This document shows positions 6,093 to 6,282 of a stretch of DNA of 6,282 nucleotides, piece by piece. The position numbers and the translations under genes are program-made. Source of the DNA: an uncultured Lachnoanaerobaculum sp. (lineage in GTDB: Bacteria; Bacillota; Clostridia; Lachnospirales; Lachnospiraceae). The stretch covers positions 1-6,282 of the forward strand of contig CALISX010000196.1 of the NCBI GenBank assembly GCA_938041725.1, given 5' to 3'. Below the pieces are notes generated by a model. That model saw only the letters and a list, made by a program, of their open reading frames with translations, made no database searches and was not told the DNA's origin. The first letter of the stretch is position 1. Each line of letters begins with the position of its first letter.

Positions 6093-6121
6093 CAGGGAAT
6101 GCCTCAAAGAAACATTCCCTG
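6093..6121 (-). promoter_or_regulatory. Intercistronic hairpin between shell gene and flavoprotein-like gene
   Basis: A perfect 9-bp inverted repeat, CAGGGAATG and CATTCCCTG, is separated by an 11-nt loop. It lies in the 69-nt gap after the right-edge shell gene and ends only a few bases before the GAGG site of the next gene. No T-run follows on the transcript strand, so it is not a Rho-independent terminator. A role in mRNA processing, 3'-end protection of the abundant shell message, or dampening translation of the next gene is inferred. Confidence 0.6.
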
Positions 6122-6145
6122 CTGTAATGGCGTATGATCATAATC

Positions 6146-6282
6146 CTATGCAAGATGGGGGAGAATCTTCTCCACATCCGTATGGGGACGGGGAATCACA
6201 TGGGTGGATACCACTTCTCCCACTGCTGCTGCAGAAGCGGCCCCTGCGTCTGTGGCAGCCTTTACTGCCCCCACATCTCCCC
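6146..6282 (-). CDS. BMC-H hexameric shell protein, PduA/PduJ/EutM type (3' part)
   Basis: Only the last 44 codons and stop (TAG at 6148-6146) are inside the window; the start lies beyond the right edge. The visible peptide runs [20 protein letters not shown], then [20 protein letters not shown] and PHLA. This is the C-terminal half of a BMC-H domain, including the conserved [11 protein letters not shown] end of PduA/PduJ-like proteins. It is a close paralogue of the complete shell gene at 1639-1917, with identical DNA blocks, but the internal alanine-rich stretch and the last residues differ. It has no C-terminal extension. As the first gene seen on the transcript, it shows the operon continues upstream, and no promoter is visible here. 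Confidence 0.93.
   Translation of the reverse strand, partial: GDVGAVKAATDAGAASAAAVGEVVSTHVIPRPHTDVEKILPHLA

Overview
The window is a stretch of a bacterial microcompartment (BMC) operon. All ten genes I can support lie on the minus strand, so transcription runs from the right edge (6282) to the left edge (1), and the two end genes are cut by the window. Short spacers, strong AGGAGG-type ribosome binding sites, intermediate base composition and the closeness of the proteins to Pdu/Eut families suggest an anaerobic Firmicute, probably a gut-type Clostridia/Lachnospiraceae member. That taxonomic call is inference.

In transcription order the layout is: 3' end of a PduA/PduJ-like hexameric shell protein (6146-6282); a 69-nt spacer with a 9-bp hairpin; a TTG-started gene for a probable microcompartment flavoprotein-like protein with a short EutQ/EutT-like C-terminal motif (5354-6076); a hexameric shell protein with a 100-residue acidic-then-basic tail (4769-5335); a pentameric vertex protein, EutN/PduN type (4509-4772), overlapping it by 4 bases; a CoA-acylating aldehyde dehydrogenase of PduP/EutE type (3167-4480); S-adenosylmethionine synthetase MetK (1970-3148); a second PduA/EutM-like shell protein (1639-1917); the phosphotransacylase PduL (958-1602); the actin/Hsp70-fold protein EutJ (91-927); and the first 21 codons of another gene at 1-65. 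Gene boundaries are separated by at most 69 nt, so no stretch over 300 bases lacks a gene. I see no tRNA, rRNA, CRISPR, insertion sequence, or Rho-independent terminator.

Working together, the shell proteins would enclose an aldehyde-generating reaction whose enzyme is not in the window. PduP-type dehydrogenase converts the aldehyde to acyl-CoA, and PduL converts acyl-CoA to acyl-phosphate while recycling CoA. The embedded metK is the main clue to the missing enzyme: a dedicated SAM supply fits a glycyl radical enzyme and its radical-SAM activase (a GRM-type compartment, for example for 1,2-propanediol or choline). The signature enzyme itself is not visible, so the substrate remains open. The most unusual points are metK inside the operon, an aldehyde dehydrogenase with no encapsulation peptide at either end, and the tailed shell protein with a divergent pore loop.
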